NCBI RefSeq assembly: GCF_024623785.1
Contig: NZ_JANKBZ010000004.1
Location: forward strand, 496,001 to 560,000
Origin: Archangium lipolyticum
GTDB lineage: Bacteria > Myxococcota > Myxococcia > Myxococcales > Myxococcaceae
Reading direction: 5' to 3'
DNA: 64,000 nt
Below, one piece after another: positions 8,001-20,425 of this stretch. Position numbers and translations under genes: made by a program. The notes beneath the pieces are model-generated. The model did no database searches. It had not been told where the DNA came from and worked only from the letters and a program-made list of their open reading frames with translations. The stretch's first letter is position 1, and every line of letters begins with the position of its first letter.

Positions 8001-10217
8001 ATGCACGTGACGATACCGGCCGCGCCCCTCCGTTTCCTCCTCTCCCCGTCGCTCGGAGAGGTGAAGGAGCACGTGCGGGCCGAGCTCTTCGGCCGGGCAC
8101 TCGCCCAGCGGCTGGGCCGCCCGGTGGTGGTGGAGCTGGCGCCCTCGTACGAGGCCCTGGAGCGGGAGCTGGTGGAAGGCCGGGTGGACCTCGCCTGGGG
8201 CACCGCCGAGCAGTGCACCGCCTTCGAGCCGGAGTCGCGCGCGGTGCTGAGGGCCGTGCGGGCGGGGCGCTGGTACTACCACGCGGCGCTGGTGTGCAGG
8301 GCCGAGCGGCCGCTCACCCTGGAGACGTTGAAGGGCACGCGCGCCGCCTGGGTGGCTCCGCGCTCCACAGGCGGATACCTGCTGCCCGTGCGCCACCTGC
8401 AGGCCCGGGGGCACACCGCCTCGGACACCTTCCACGAGGAGCGCTTCCACGGCACCTACCGCAAGGCGCTACAGGCGGTGCTGGCCGGCGAGGCGGACGT
8501 GGCCACCATCTACTCGAGCCACCCGGAGGAGAACACCGTCCGGGCCTACCTCGCCGAGCACGTGGGTGCGGACGAGCGCCTGCTCATCCCCTTCGAGTTC
8601 ACCGAGCCCACGCTGGCCGACGGGCTCATCCTCACGTCGCGGTTGCAGGAGGCGGACGCGGCCGCGCTGGTGTCCATCCTCACCACGCTGGCAGTGGGGG
8701 GCGCGGGGCTGGAGCCACTGCTGGGCCTCTTCGACAGCGAGGGTTTCGTGCTCTCCTCGCTGCCGGTACCCCGGCCGCCCCCGCTCCGGGCGGCGCGGCA
8801 CACGGAGTACCTGGCGGCGGAGCTGGACGCGCAGGAGCGGTGCATGCGGCTGTGGACGCCCACGGGCTCGGCCTTCGGGCGGGACACGCGCCACGCCGAG
8901 GGCCGAGCGCTGGAGACGGTGCTGGGGCCCGAGGCGGGAGCCGCGCTGGTGGCGCTCGCGCGGGCGGCGAGGCACAGCGGCGTGGGAGGACGGGTGGAGT
9001 ACCGCCTGGAGGTGGAGGGAGACACACGGTGGTACGCGGCCGAGGCCACGGTGCGAGCGCCGGCCCCGGGCAGCACGGCGAGCACCACCACGGCGCTGCT
9101 GGTGCGGGACGTCACCGAGCTGCGCGCACTGGAGGAGGAGCTGTACCGGCTGGCCTCCTTCCCACTGCTGCACCCGGAGCCGATGCTGGAGGTGGGGATG
9201 GACGGGGCGCTGCGCTACGCCAACCCGGCGGCGCACACGGCCTTCCCGGATCTGCTGGTGCGTGGGGCGGGGCACCCGCTGGTGGAGGCGACACTGGCGT
9301 GGGCGAAGCGGGGCGCGGAGGTGGGCGAGTCCCCGCCCACGGTGCAACTGGGAGGGCGGCACTGGGAGCTGACGGTGGCGCTGCTGTTGGACCCCGAGGG
9401 GCTGCGGGTGTTCGCCAAGAACGTGACGGCGCGCAAGCAGATGGAGGCCCAGCTCTTCAAGGCGGACCGGATGGCGGCGCTGGGCTCGCTGGCGGCGGCG
9501 GTGGGGCACGAGATGAACAATCCGCTGGCCTACATGCTGGCCAACCTCAGCTTCGCGACCGAGGAGCTGGAGCGGATCCGGAAGGCATTGCGCGAGCAGG
9601 GAAGCGAGCTGGGAGAGGACCTGGGCGACGTGGAGGAGGCGCTGGGCGAAGTGAGGGACGGGGCGGACCGGCTGAAGACGATCGTGCAGGACCTGCGGAT
9701 GCTGTCGCGCGCACCGCCGGAGCAACGGGAGCGGGTGGAGCTGGTACCGGTGCTGGAGCACGCGCTGAGCCTGGTGCGGGGTGAGCTGCGGCACCGGGCG
9801 AAGCTGGAGAAGGACTTCCGGCCGGTGCCGCTGGTGGACGGGGACGAAGGACGGCTGGGCCAGGTGTTCCTCAACCTGCTGTTGAACGCGGTGCAGGCGA
9901 TGAGCGAGCTGGACGCGGCGCGCAACGTGCTGCGGGTGGCGACGTACACGGGGCCTGGGGGCGAGGTGGTGGTGGAGGTGCAGGACACGGGGGTGGGGAT
10001 GGCGCCGGAGGTACTGGCGCGGCTGTTCGAGCCCTTCTTCACCACGAGGCCGGCGAGCACGGGGCTGGGGCTGTCGGTGAGCCACGCCATCGTGTCGAGC
10101 CTGGGAGGCACACTGCGAGCGGAGAGCCGCGAGGGAGTGGGCACGACCCTGACAGTCATCCTGCCGGCCGCGCCGTCCCACAACAACCCCTCTCCCTCTG
10201 GGAGAGGGACGGGGTGA
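8001..10217 (+). CDS. Histidine kinase with N-terminal PhnD/SsuA-like ligand-binding domain and PAS-like region
   Basis: 738-residue sensor kinase. Residues about 8-230 resemble a periplasmic-binding-protein fold of the PhnD/SsuA type (FLLSPSLGEVKEHV, RVDLAWGTAEQC, GEADVATIYSSHPEEN). PAS-like segments follow (about 270-480), then the H-box (LAAAVGHEMNNPLAYML), N-box (QVFLNLLLNAVQAM), G1 (VQDTGVGMAPEV), F-box (FEPFFTTR) and G2 (STGLGLSVSHAI). No signal peptide or transmembrane helix is visible, so the binding domain seems to sense a cytoplasmic ligand. No cognate regulator is adjacent. The last codons ([11 protein letters not shown]) and stop come from a REP-like repeat. The ATG at 8001 was chosen because the fold begins just after it. 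Confidence 0.85.
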   Translation: MHVTIPAAPLRFLLSPSLGEVKEHVRAELFGRALAQRLGRPVVVELAPSYEALERELVEGRVDLAWGTAEQCTAFEPESRAVLRAVRAGRWYYHAALVCRAERPLTLETLKGTRAAWVAPRSTGGYLLPVRHLQARGHTASDTFHEERFHGTYRKALQAVLAGEADVATIYSSHPEENTVRAYLAEHVGADERLLIPFEFTEPTLADGLILTSRLQEADAAALVSILTTLAVGGAGLEPLLGLFDSEGFVLSSLPVPRPPPLRAARHTEYLAAELDAQERCMRLWTPTGSAFGRDTRHAEGRALETVLGPEAGAALVALARAARHSGVGGRVEYRLEVEGDTRWYAAEATVRAPAPGSTASTTTALLVRDVTELRALEEELYRLASFPLLHPEPMLEVGMDGALRYANPAAHTAFPDLLVRGAGHPLVEATLAWAKRGAEVGESPPTVQLGGRHWELTVALLLDPEGLRVFAKNVTARKQMEAQLFKADRMAALGSLAAAVGHEMNNPLAYMLANLSFATEELERIRKALREQGSELGEDLGDVEEALGEVRDGADRLKTIVQDLRMLSRAPPEQRERVELVPVLEHALSLVRGELRHRAKLEKDFRPVPLVDGDEGRLGQVFLNLLLNAVQAMSELDAARNVLRVATYTGPGGEVVVEVQDTGVGMAPEVLARLFEPFFTTRPASTGLGLSVSHAIVSSLGGTLRAESREGVGTTLTVILPAAPSHNNPSPSGRGTG

Positions 10218-10223
10218 GGGTAT
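10187..10223 (+). repeat. REP-like palindromic repeat, single copy
   Basis: Contains CCCCTCTCCCTCTGGGAGAG followed by GGACGGGGTGAGGGTAT, the same element as copies A and B near 1.6 kb. It overlaps the 3' end of the histidine kinase gene; the TGA at 10215-10217 lies inside the repeat tail. Confidence 0.85.
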
Positions 10224-10279
10224 CGAGCCCCCGGGTTGAATCCGTCGAGGAGGCTGGGAGCTGAGAGTCGCCTCGCGCC

Positions 10280-10816
10280 TCAGCTACGGCGCATCGCGGT
10301 CTCCGCGCGCCGCACCTGGTCCACATCGAGCATGTACTTGAGCGAATCCGCCCGGTCGTAGACGACGGTGACCTCCTGACCCACGACGTACGCGTCCTCC
10401 GCGAAGAACGTGGAGTAGGAGCCTTCGCGCTCCAGACCGTCGCCGTCCTCGAACCGGAAGGTGAGCCGGCCGAGGCTCTTGGGCGAGTGCTGCACGTGGG
10501 TAATCCACCCCACCGTTGGCACGCCGTTGCGCAGCAGTTCCCCCTGCGCCTTCCGCATGCGCAATCCATGGAAGCCCAGTCCCGCGCCGCCGGCGATGAA
10601 CACGAGGCCCAGGAGCAGCCTGGCGGGATCGCCGGAGGGGGCCGGTTCCCGTGGACGAGTCACGTGCAAGCGTATGGGTCTGGCGACGGTGACATCCTCC
10701 TCCTGAGCCTCCTCGCCGCCAGAGAAGGAGGGGAGCGCGTCGTAGCTGAAGAACACGCCCGCCAGCAGCAGGGTCAGTCCCATGAGGCTCTGGCCGATCG
10801 GAGTCTCGCGAATCAT
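10280..10816 (-). CDS. DUF3592-type membrane protein
   Basis: 178-residue predicted inner membrane protein. There is a transmembrane segment near residues 10-28 and another near 65-85, followed by a soluble C-terminal part with a DUF3592-like beta-strand pattern (VPTVGWITHV, LTFRFEDGDG, YVVGQEVTVVYDRADS). Function unknown. The ATG at 10814-10816 puts the first helix at the N-terminus; the open frame extends 30 codons further, into the divergent promoter region of the neighbouring lipoprotein gene, and that extension is unlikely to be coding. Confidence 0.75.
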   Translation of the reverse strand: MIRETPIGQSLMGLTLLLAGVFFSYDALPSFSGGEEAQEEDVTVARPIRLHVTRPREPAPSGDPARLLLGLVFIAGGAGLGFHGLRMRKAQGELLRNGVPTVGWITHVQHSPKSLGRLTFRFEDGDGLEREGSYSTFFAEDAYVVGQEVTVVYDRADSLKYMLDVDQVRRAETAMRRS

Positions 10817-10906
10817 CGTGGGAGAGACTCTATCGCGAGGATCGCCTGCCAGCGCATGCACGCCGACATTACGGGGCACCAAAGTCGAAGTACCATCGCG
10901 CATCAA

Positions 10907-12061
10907 ATGAGACGATTACTCCCACTGCTCGTACTGCTGGCTGGCTGCGAATGGGTGGCCAACCCCATGAACTTCACCCGGGAAGAGGTCCCGCGCTTCA
11001 AGGCGCACGCGGACCACCCCGCGCCCGTGACGAATCCCACGTCCCTCAAGGTGATGGCGTGGAACGTGAAGTACGGGGCCTGCCGCATCGACTTCTGGTT
11101 CGACTTCTGGGGCGACCGCGTCCAGATGTCCTCCACCGAGGTGACGGACTGTCTCACCAAGGTGGCGGCGCTCGTCCGCGAGTACGACCCGGACATCCTC
11201 ATGGCGGAGGAGATCGAGGTCGACTCGAAGCGCAGCGCATACATCGACATGGTGCGCTTCCTGCTGGAGAACACGAACCTCCGTTACGCGGCCTACATGT
11301 CCACCTGGGACTCGCGCTACGTGCCGTCCGAGGGCGTGGGCCGCATGAACCTGGGCAACGCCATCTTCTCGCGCTACCCCATCACCAAGGCCGAGAGCAT
11401 CCGCCAGGTCGACCGCACGGACCAGGACGTGGTGACGGCGACCTTCTACATCAAACGCGTCATCGGCCGGGCCGAGGTGGACCTGGGCAACGGGCGCACC
11501 ATCGCCGCGTACGTGGTGCACACCGAGGCGTATGACCAGGACGGCACCAAGCAGAAGCACATCCAGCAGATTCACGACCTCCTGCGTGCGGAGAAGCTCC
11601 CGTGGGTCATCGGAGGTGACTTCAACGAGCTGCCGCCGGTGTGCGACGAGCGCGCGCCCGCGGAAGCCCCGGAGTCCTGCGACGGCAAGCTGCGGCTGTC
11701 CGGCTTCCTGGACGAGCGCGAGAGCAGCAAGGGCACCGAGTTCGAGCAGCCCCCCTACACGCCCAGCGTCATGAAGCCGTTCTACGAGGACTTCGAGCCG
11801 TTCATCCCGCTGGCCCGCTACGGCGTGGGCGAGGCGAACCAACGGCCCTACTTCACGCACTCGATGCTCGGTCCGGACGCGGTGAACGACCAGGGCGTGC
11901 CCGGCTTCTGGAACCGCACACTGGACTACCTCTTCATCCGAAAGGGCGAGGTGTGGACGGACACGGACGTCATCCAGGAGCCCGGCCGCCTCGGCGTCCA
12001 GAGCAACGCCCTCGAGCTGTCCGACCACGCCCCCGTGGCCGGCACGTGGAGGCTGCCATGA
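10907..12061 (+). CDS. Endonuclease/exonuclease/phosphatase-family lipoprotein
   Basis: 384-residue lipoprotein: a short signal peptide with lipobox LLAGC, then an EEP (DNase I-like) domain. Catalytic motifs visible are Asn in MAWNVKYG, Glu in MAEEIEV, Asp and Asn in GGDFNELP, and the C-terminal LSDHAP with the catalytic Asp-His pair. The family includes nucleases, phosphodiesterases and sphingomyelinases; the extracytoplasmic location favours the last two or a secreted nuclease. It overlaps the next gene by ATGA, so the two are translationally coupled, and it diverges from the DUF3592 gene across 90 bases. Confidence 0.85.
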   Translation: MRRLLPLLVLLAGCEWVANPMNFTREEVPRFKAHADHPAPVTNPTSLKVMAWNVKYGACRIDFWFDFWGDRVQMSSTEVTDCLTKVAALVREYDPDILMAEEIEVDSKRSAYIDMVRFLLENTNLRYAAYMSTWDSRYVPSEGVGRMNLGNAIFSRYPITKAESIRQVDRTDQDVVTATFYIKRVIGRAEVDLGNGRTIAAYVVHTEAYDQDGTKQKHIQQIHDLLRAEKLPWVIGGDFNELPPVCDERAPAEAPESCDGKLRLSGFLDERESSKGTEFEQPPYTPSVMKPFYEDFEPFIPLARYGVGEANQRPYFTHSMLGPDAVNDQGVPGFWNRTLDYLFIRKGEVWTDTDVIQEPGRLGVQSNALELSDHAPVAGTWRLP

Positions 12062-12903
12062 GAGCCCTGCTTCTCCTCGTCCTGCTGGGCGGCACCCTCT
12101 CGCTCGCGGAGCCACTGCCCGCCCGGGACACCGCCGACGTGGGCCCGCGCGGCTCCTGGAGCGTGGGCGTCTTCAACCCGCTGCGCATCGCGGTGCATGA
12201 CCGCGTCGAGCTCCAGACGCATCCGCTCCTCTTCTTCGTGGCCCCCCACGTGGATGCCCGCGTCGCCCTGGTGCGCTCGCCGCTCCGGCTGACGGGCGAG
12301 GCCGGCCTCTCGGTGCCGACGTTCGCCCTGCGCCTGGCCAAGGGGTTCTTCTTCCCCTCGTGGGACACCAGCCAGAACGACATCGGCTGGATGCTGGTTC
12401 CACGGGCCGGCCTGCTGCTCTCCGGAGACGTGCTCGCGCACGACGTGTGGACGCTCCGGGCGGAGGCCTCCTTCCGCGTTCCGTTGGGCCCCAACAGCGC
12501 CGAGCCGCTCAACTCCTTCCTCACCCCGTTGGATCTCCTGCTCGCGGCGCCGCTGACCGGCTTCCGCTCGCGCGTGGGCGGCGCGTACGACCACGCCTTC
12601 AACGAGCGCCTGCGTCTGCGCGGTGAGCTGAACCTCTACGTCACCGGCCCGCAGGGAAACCTCGAGGTGTCGGGCGTGGACGTGGGGCCGCTCGCCCCGC
12701 TCTCTCCGCTCATCGTCACCGCCCATGCCGGGCTCGACATCGCCCTCTTCCAGCACAGCCGCCTCACCCTGGGCGTGTTGTGGGCCAACGCGGACCAGGG
12801 GGCGACCAAGGTGGTGACGGGCAGCGACGGCTTCAGCGAGCGCGTCCGCGTTCGGGGGAACAACTTCCTCCCGACGCTGGACTTCATCTGGGCGGGTTTC
12901 TGA
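12058..12903 (+). CDS. Secreted or outer membrane protein of unknown family
   Basis: 281-residue product with a clear signal peptide (hydrophobic residues 2-16, cleavage probably near LAEPLPA). The rest alternates hydrophobic and polar residues with frequent aromatic ends of strands and ends in phenylalanine (LDFIWAGF), which suggests an outer membrane beta-barrel. The ATG at 12058 overlaps the stop of the EEP lipoprotein (ATGA), so it is co-translated with it; the pair may act together in the outer envelope. Its 3' end overlaps the convergent GNAT gene by 20 bases. Confidence 0.75.
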   Translation: MRALLLLVLLGGTLSLAEPLPARDTADVGPRGSWSVGVFNPLRIAVHDRVELQTHPLLFFVAPHVDARVALVRSPLRLTGEAGLSVPTFALRLAKGFFFPSWDTSQNDIGWMLVPRAGLLLSGDVLAHDVWTLRAEASFRVPLGPNSAEPLNSFLTPLDLLLAAPLTGFRSRVGGAYDHAFNERLRLRGELNLYVTGPQGNLEVSGVDVGPLAPLSPLIVTAHAGLDIALFQHSRLTLGVLWANADQGATKVVTGSDGFSERVRVRGNNFLPTLDFIWAGF

Positions 12904-13684
12904 GCTTGTTGGAGTAGATCCGGAACGTACACACCTCCCGGAAGCCCATCCGCCGGTAGATGCCCAATCCATCCGGCGAGGCCTGCAGGGCTCCGCGCTT
13001 CGCGCCGAGCCCGCGCGCGAACGCGAGCGTGTAGTGGGTGAGCGCCGAACCGTAGCCCCGGTTCCGGTGCTCGGCCCGGGTGCTGATGTCGAAGATGTGC
13101 GCGCCGTCCCCGCTCAAGTAGAGAGAACTCGTCCCCACCGGCTGGCCATCGACGAGCCCGAGGAAGAGCTTCAGCGGACGCTCCGCGAGCTGCCCGAGCC
13201 GGGCCACCCGCTCGTAGAAGTGCACCACGTGGGCATCCGGCGGCTCGAAGAGCGAGGCGATGACGCGGCCGAAGGCCTCCACCTCCTCCGGCCGCTCCAC
13301 CACCTTGATCTCCAGCCCGGCGGGAGGGCGCATCTCCGGGAGCTCGCGGAGATCGGCGACCATCCCCACGTCGACCTCATCCTCCAGGAAGTCGTGGCGC
13401 CGGAGTGACTCCAGGACCGCATCCTCGCGGAGCTCGTCGCAGGTCCACCACGCCGCGGGCCGCCGCGCGGCGTTGAACGCTCCGCAGATGCGGTCGGCCA
13501 GCGCCGGACCCTCCGCGCCCAGCCGCTTGCTGATCACCAGGTTGAAGGTGTCGGTCTCGTAGCCGGAGTCGATGACGGCGTAGTGCCCGGTCCGTTCGAC
13601 CCTCGAGGGGGGCCCGACCAGACCTGGATAGTAGGTGTTCTTGCCGATCAGCCCCTCGAACAGGAACTCGAGCTGCGCATCCAT
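12884..13684 (-). CDS. GNAT-family N-acetyltransferase
   Basis: 266-residue acyltransferase. The C-terminal 150 residues hold the GNAT fold, with the acetyl-CoA loop seen as STRAEHRNRGYGSALT (Arg/Gln-x-x-Gly-x-Gly variant) and the terminal strand block GIYRRMGFREVCTFRIYS. The first about 110 residues form a second, less conserved domain starting MDAQLEFLFEGLIGKNTYYPG. The ATG at 13682-13684 has AGGGAGG at good spacing, which rules out the much longer upstream open frame. Substrate unknown. It converges on the preceding gene with a 20-base overlap of coding ends. Confidence 0.85.
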   Translation of the reverse strand: MDAQLEFLFEGLIGKNTYYPGLVGPPSRVERTGHYAVIDSGYETDTFNLVISKRLGAEGPALADRICGAFNAARRPAAWWTCDELREDAVLESLRRHDFLEDEVDVGMVADLRELPEMRPPAGLEIKVVERPEEVEAFGRVIASLFEPPDAHVVHFYERVARLGQLAERPLKLFLGLVDGQPVGTSSLYLSGDGAHIFDISTRAEHRNRGYGSALTHYTLAFARGLGAKRGALQASPDGLGIYRRMGFREVCTFRIYSNKLRNPPR

Positions 13685-13800
13685 GGAACCTCCCTGGGTC
13701 TGTGTGGCGGCTCTCCTACCAGAAGCGACCCCGTTCAGGACACACGCAGAGTCATGGCCTTCGAGCAGAAGCCGCCGCTGGTTCGTCAGGGTCGGGTTCT

Positions 13801-15603
13801 TCAGCGAGGATGACAACGCACCACCCGCGCACGGGTCAACACACACGCCAGCACGACGAGCCCGAGTCCCCACGCGCCACCGCCCGAGGCCACGCCACAC
13901 CCGAAGCCCACCCGCAGGCCGAGCATGCCGCCCACGGTGAAGCCGAGCGGCGCCGAGAGGGCGCTCCGCATTCCGAACTGCTCGGCCCAGGCCTGGGCCT
14001 CGTGGGACCCTTCCGCGAGCGCCTCGGGAGGCACGACGGAGAAGACCCCAGACGCATCCGCCACCACGGGGGCTCCGACGGGCGAGCCATCGAGGAACAC
14101 CTGCACGGAGGCACCGGGCGCCGTCCTGCCCTCGAGCTGGGGCTGAGCGGCGACCCCGGCCGCGCCACTCCCGGGGGAGACCCAGGTGGGCACGGGAGGC
14201 GCGGCGAAGGCCTGAGCGATGACCTCCACGCGCCCCTCGAACTCGGGCGCGCCCGCGACGATGGGCTCGGCGCCCCGGGCCCCCTCGGGCGTGTAACCCG
14301 AGAGCCCCGCGCTCGCGGATGCGGCGCATTCCGAGGGCACACCACCGGCCGCCTGGACGAGCAGAAGCCCCCCTCCACCACCGCCTCCAGGAGAGGTGTC
14401 ACTGTCCGCGCCCACGCCGCCCTTCGCCGAGAGCACCGTGCAGCCGAGCTTCTCCGCGACACGCACGTGCACCGTACCGCCCGCGCCACCGCCACCACCG
14501 CCCCCATGAAGCGTCGTGGCCGAGGGCGCGGCCAGCCCGTTGGCCGTGATGATTCCGCGAGGACGAGGACCCTGGATTTCACGGGCACGCACGAAGACGA
14601 TGCCTCCCCCCGCGCCTCCACCCGAGCCCTCGATTCCCGCGCCACCGCCGCCGCCGAACAGCAGGCGCTCCACGGAGCTCGAGTAGCGCAGCGCCATGCC
14701 GCCACGGCCTCCCACGTCGCGCTCGAGCGCTTCCTGCGAGGAACGGCCGCCCTGCCCTCCCCTGCCGATGTGGCCTCCCCCGCCTCCGCCCGCGTCGTGG
14801 CAGTTGCCGCCGCCTCCTCCGTTGGCGAACCGGGCGTACCCGTGCGAGAGCGCATCGAAGGGGATGCTGACGAACCCCTCGCCCTTGCGCGCACCGCCCC
14901 CCCTCGTCGCCGGCCCGTCCTGCTCCGCGCAGTCGTAGAGATACAGGGCCACGTCCTTCTCGGCCTCGCCGCCGCGGAAGCCCGTGCCCTCCGCGTCCAG
15001 TGAGCCCTGGTTGAAGACGGTCTCGCTGGCGAGGAAGGCCAACACCCCGCCGCTGCGCCCGTTCCAGGGCGGAGCCCGCAGCGAGCCGGTGCTCGAGACG
15101 CGCACATCCGTGTGCTCGGGCACGCGCACCACCTGGGACGGAAGGGTGAAGTCATTCACGAGCGGCGCGGAGAGGCGCAGCATCCCGGTCGAGACACCCG
15201 CCAGGCGCGCCAGTTCCCAGCGGCCCGTGCGCGAGCCCTCCAGGTCGAGCGCGTCCACGCGCGACTGCTCGAGCGACAACCGCTCCCCCACCTGCAGCAC
15301 GAGCACCAGCTCGCCCGCGGCGAAGGCCGACGCGTCCTCCACGCTCAGCTCGGTGGCGCCCACCGGCGACATGGCGGCGAGCGCCGTGGAGGCATTGATG
15401 ACGATACCCGGGTCCCTCACCTGCAGCGAGCCATGCTGGCCATTGCCCAGGCCGAAGACATCCTTCTCGGCGAGGACCGCGCCCGGCAGCAGCACGAGCC
15501 CCACGGACAGGAGCCCGAGCAGGGCCCTCCGTGGATTCTCCGGGACGAAGCGACGCGAGGCGGCAGGCGACACGGGACTCCTCCAGTCTCCACCGCTCGT
15601 CAT
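13801..15603 (-). CDS. Secreted glycine-rich protein with MYXO-CTERM-like tail (AgmC-like, tentative)
   Basis: About 600 residues. There is an N-terminal signal peptide (LLGLLSVGLVLLPGAVLA), then an N-terminal block (EKDVFGLGNGQHGSLQV, VINASTALAAM) that resembles myxobacterial proteins annotated as gliding-motility AgmC. The middle is rich in Gly (runs such as GGGGGNCHDAGGGGGGHIG). An Ig-like segment with VFLDGSPVGAPVVAD follows. The C-terminus has a Gly-Cys-Gly followed by a hydrophobic helix and Arg (GFGCGVASGGGAWGLGLVVLA), similar to a MYXO-CTERM sorting signal, though followed by a longer tail than usual. A GTG ten codons upstream (15633) is an alternative start. Confidence 0.75.
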   Translation of the reverse strand: MTSGGDWRSPVSPAASRRFVPENPRRALLGLLSVGLVLLPGAVLAEKDVFGLGNGQHGSLQVRDPGIVINASTALAAMSPVGATELSVEDASAFAAGELVLVLQVGERLSLEQSRVDALDLEGSRTGRWELARLAGVSTGMLRLSAPLVNDFTLPSQVVRVPEHTDVRVSSTGSLRAPPWNGRSGGVLAFLASETVFNQGSLDAEGTGFRGGEAEKDVALYLYDCAEQDGPATRGGGARKGEGFVSIPFDALSHGYARFANGGGGGNCHDAGGGGGGHIGRGGQGGRSSQEALERDVGGRGGMALRYSSSVERLLFGGGGGAGIEGSGGGAGGGIVFVRAREIQGPRPRGIITANGLAAPSATTLHGGGGGGGAGGTVHVRVAEKLGCTVLSAKGGVGADSDTSPGGGGGGGLLLVQAAGGVPSECAASASAGLSGYTPEGARGAEPIVAGAPEFEGRVEVIAQAFAAPPVPTWVSPGSGAAGVAAQPQLEGRTAPGASVQVFLDGSPVGAPVVADASGVFSVVPPEALAEGSHEAQAWAEQFGMRSALSAPLGFTVGGMLGLRVGFGCGVASGGGAWGLGLVVLACVLTRARVVRCHPR

Positions 15604-15655
15604 AGGAGGGAACGAGGGAGGACGGCAACCCACGCGGCCCGTGCGGCCTCCGACC

Positions 15656-16426
15656 TCAGAACCGGCCCTGCGCGAGCGAGAACACGGGCATCATGCGGCC
15701 CGGGCGCGAGACGTCCGAGGTGATGACGGGAAGCGGCGCCCCCAGGGAGACGCGCTTCCCGTCGACGTTGAGGAGCGCGGGAGAGGGAGCCCTGGACGCG
15801 AAGGCACGATCCGGCTCCTTGGTGAGGTTGATGAAGACGGTCTGCACCAGGGCGACGAGCAACCAGCTGGCGACGTGGGTGGGCCAGAGGACGAGCTCGA
15901 GGCCCCCGTTGCGGTGCGGCCGGCTGTACTGCACGGCCCAGAAGACACCGTAGGTGGCGACACCGGAGAGCCACGTCCAGATGAAGCTGTGGGAGTAGTC
16001 GAGCTCCGTGGCGGCGATGAGCCAGATGGGGATGGTGCTGAGGAGCGGGAGGACGGCGCCGTTGAGGAGGATCATCGCGTGTGTGCCCGCGCCCAGGACG
16101 AAGTCCACGCCCTCTCCGCCGGTGAAGGCGGAGGTGAGGACGGTGGCGCCGAAGAGGGCGACGACCTCCACGGCCCACATGCCGGTGCCCACGAGGAGCT
16201 GCGTGCCAAAGCCGGTGAAGAACTCACCCAGGGGCCGCAGGAGCGAGAAGGACGAGTGCCGGGCGGGGACTCCGGGCACGTGCTCATGCGAGAGCAGCCC
16301 GTAGCCCGAGGGCGCGGCGAGCGTCGGCGCGAGCAGGCCGAGCGCACGAGGCTCCCGGGCCTCGAGCCGGGGAGCGTCCACCGGGGAGAACTGTAGGACG
16401 GAGAGGACGAGCAGCGTGGTGAGCAT
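15656..16426 (-). CDS. Membrane protein of unknown function
   Basis: 256-residue product with an N-terminal signal-like hydrophobic stretch (MLTTLLVLSVLQFSPVDA) and further helices around residues 75-100, 110-135, 145-165 and 180-205. No family recognised. The ATG at 16424-16426 has GGAG at proper spacing; the much longer open frame upstream is antisense to the Ser/Thr kinase gene and is discarded. It diverges from that kinase gene across about 110 bases. Confidence 0.7.
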   Translation of the reverse strand: MLTTLLVLSVLQFSPVDAPRLEAREPRALGLLAPTLAAPSGYGLLSHEHVPGVPARHSSFSLLRPLGEFFTGFGTQLLVGTGMWAVEVVALFGATVLTSAFTGGEGVDFVLGAGTHAMILLNGAVLPLLSTIPIWLIAATELDYSHSFIWTWLSGVATYGVFWAVQYSRPHRNGGLELVLWPTHVASWLLVALVQTVFINLTKEPDRAFASRAPSPALLNVDGKRVSLGAPLPVITSDVSRPGRMMPVFSLAQGRF

Positions 16427-16537
16427 GGTGGCTCCGGGATGAAGGCGCCGGGAAGGCGCGAGGTGGAAGTATGCCGCGCCACCGGGAATCAACGCTTCTG
16501 CTAACCTCCCACCCCGGCGGCTCCCCACCGCCCTCCC

Positions 16538-20374
<3,837 letters not shown>

Positions 20375-20425
20375 CCTCCAGGGCAACAGCGCCCCCCTTC
20401 CCCACCGTCCACCCGAGGACACGAA

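Noticed and set aside
13685-13800. Extension of the GNAT gene or another small gene
   Set aside because: An open frame continues through this region, but AGGGAGG before the ATG at 13684 and the lack of coding-like composition upstream argue against it.
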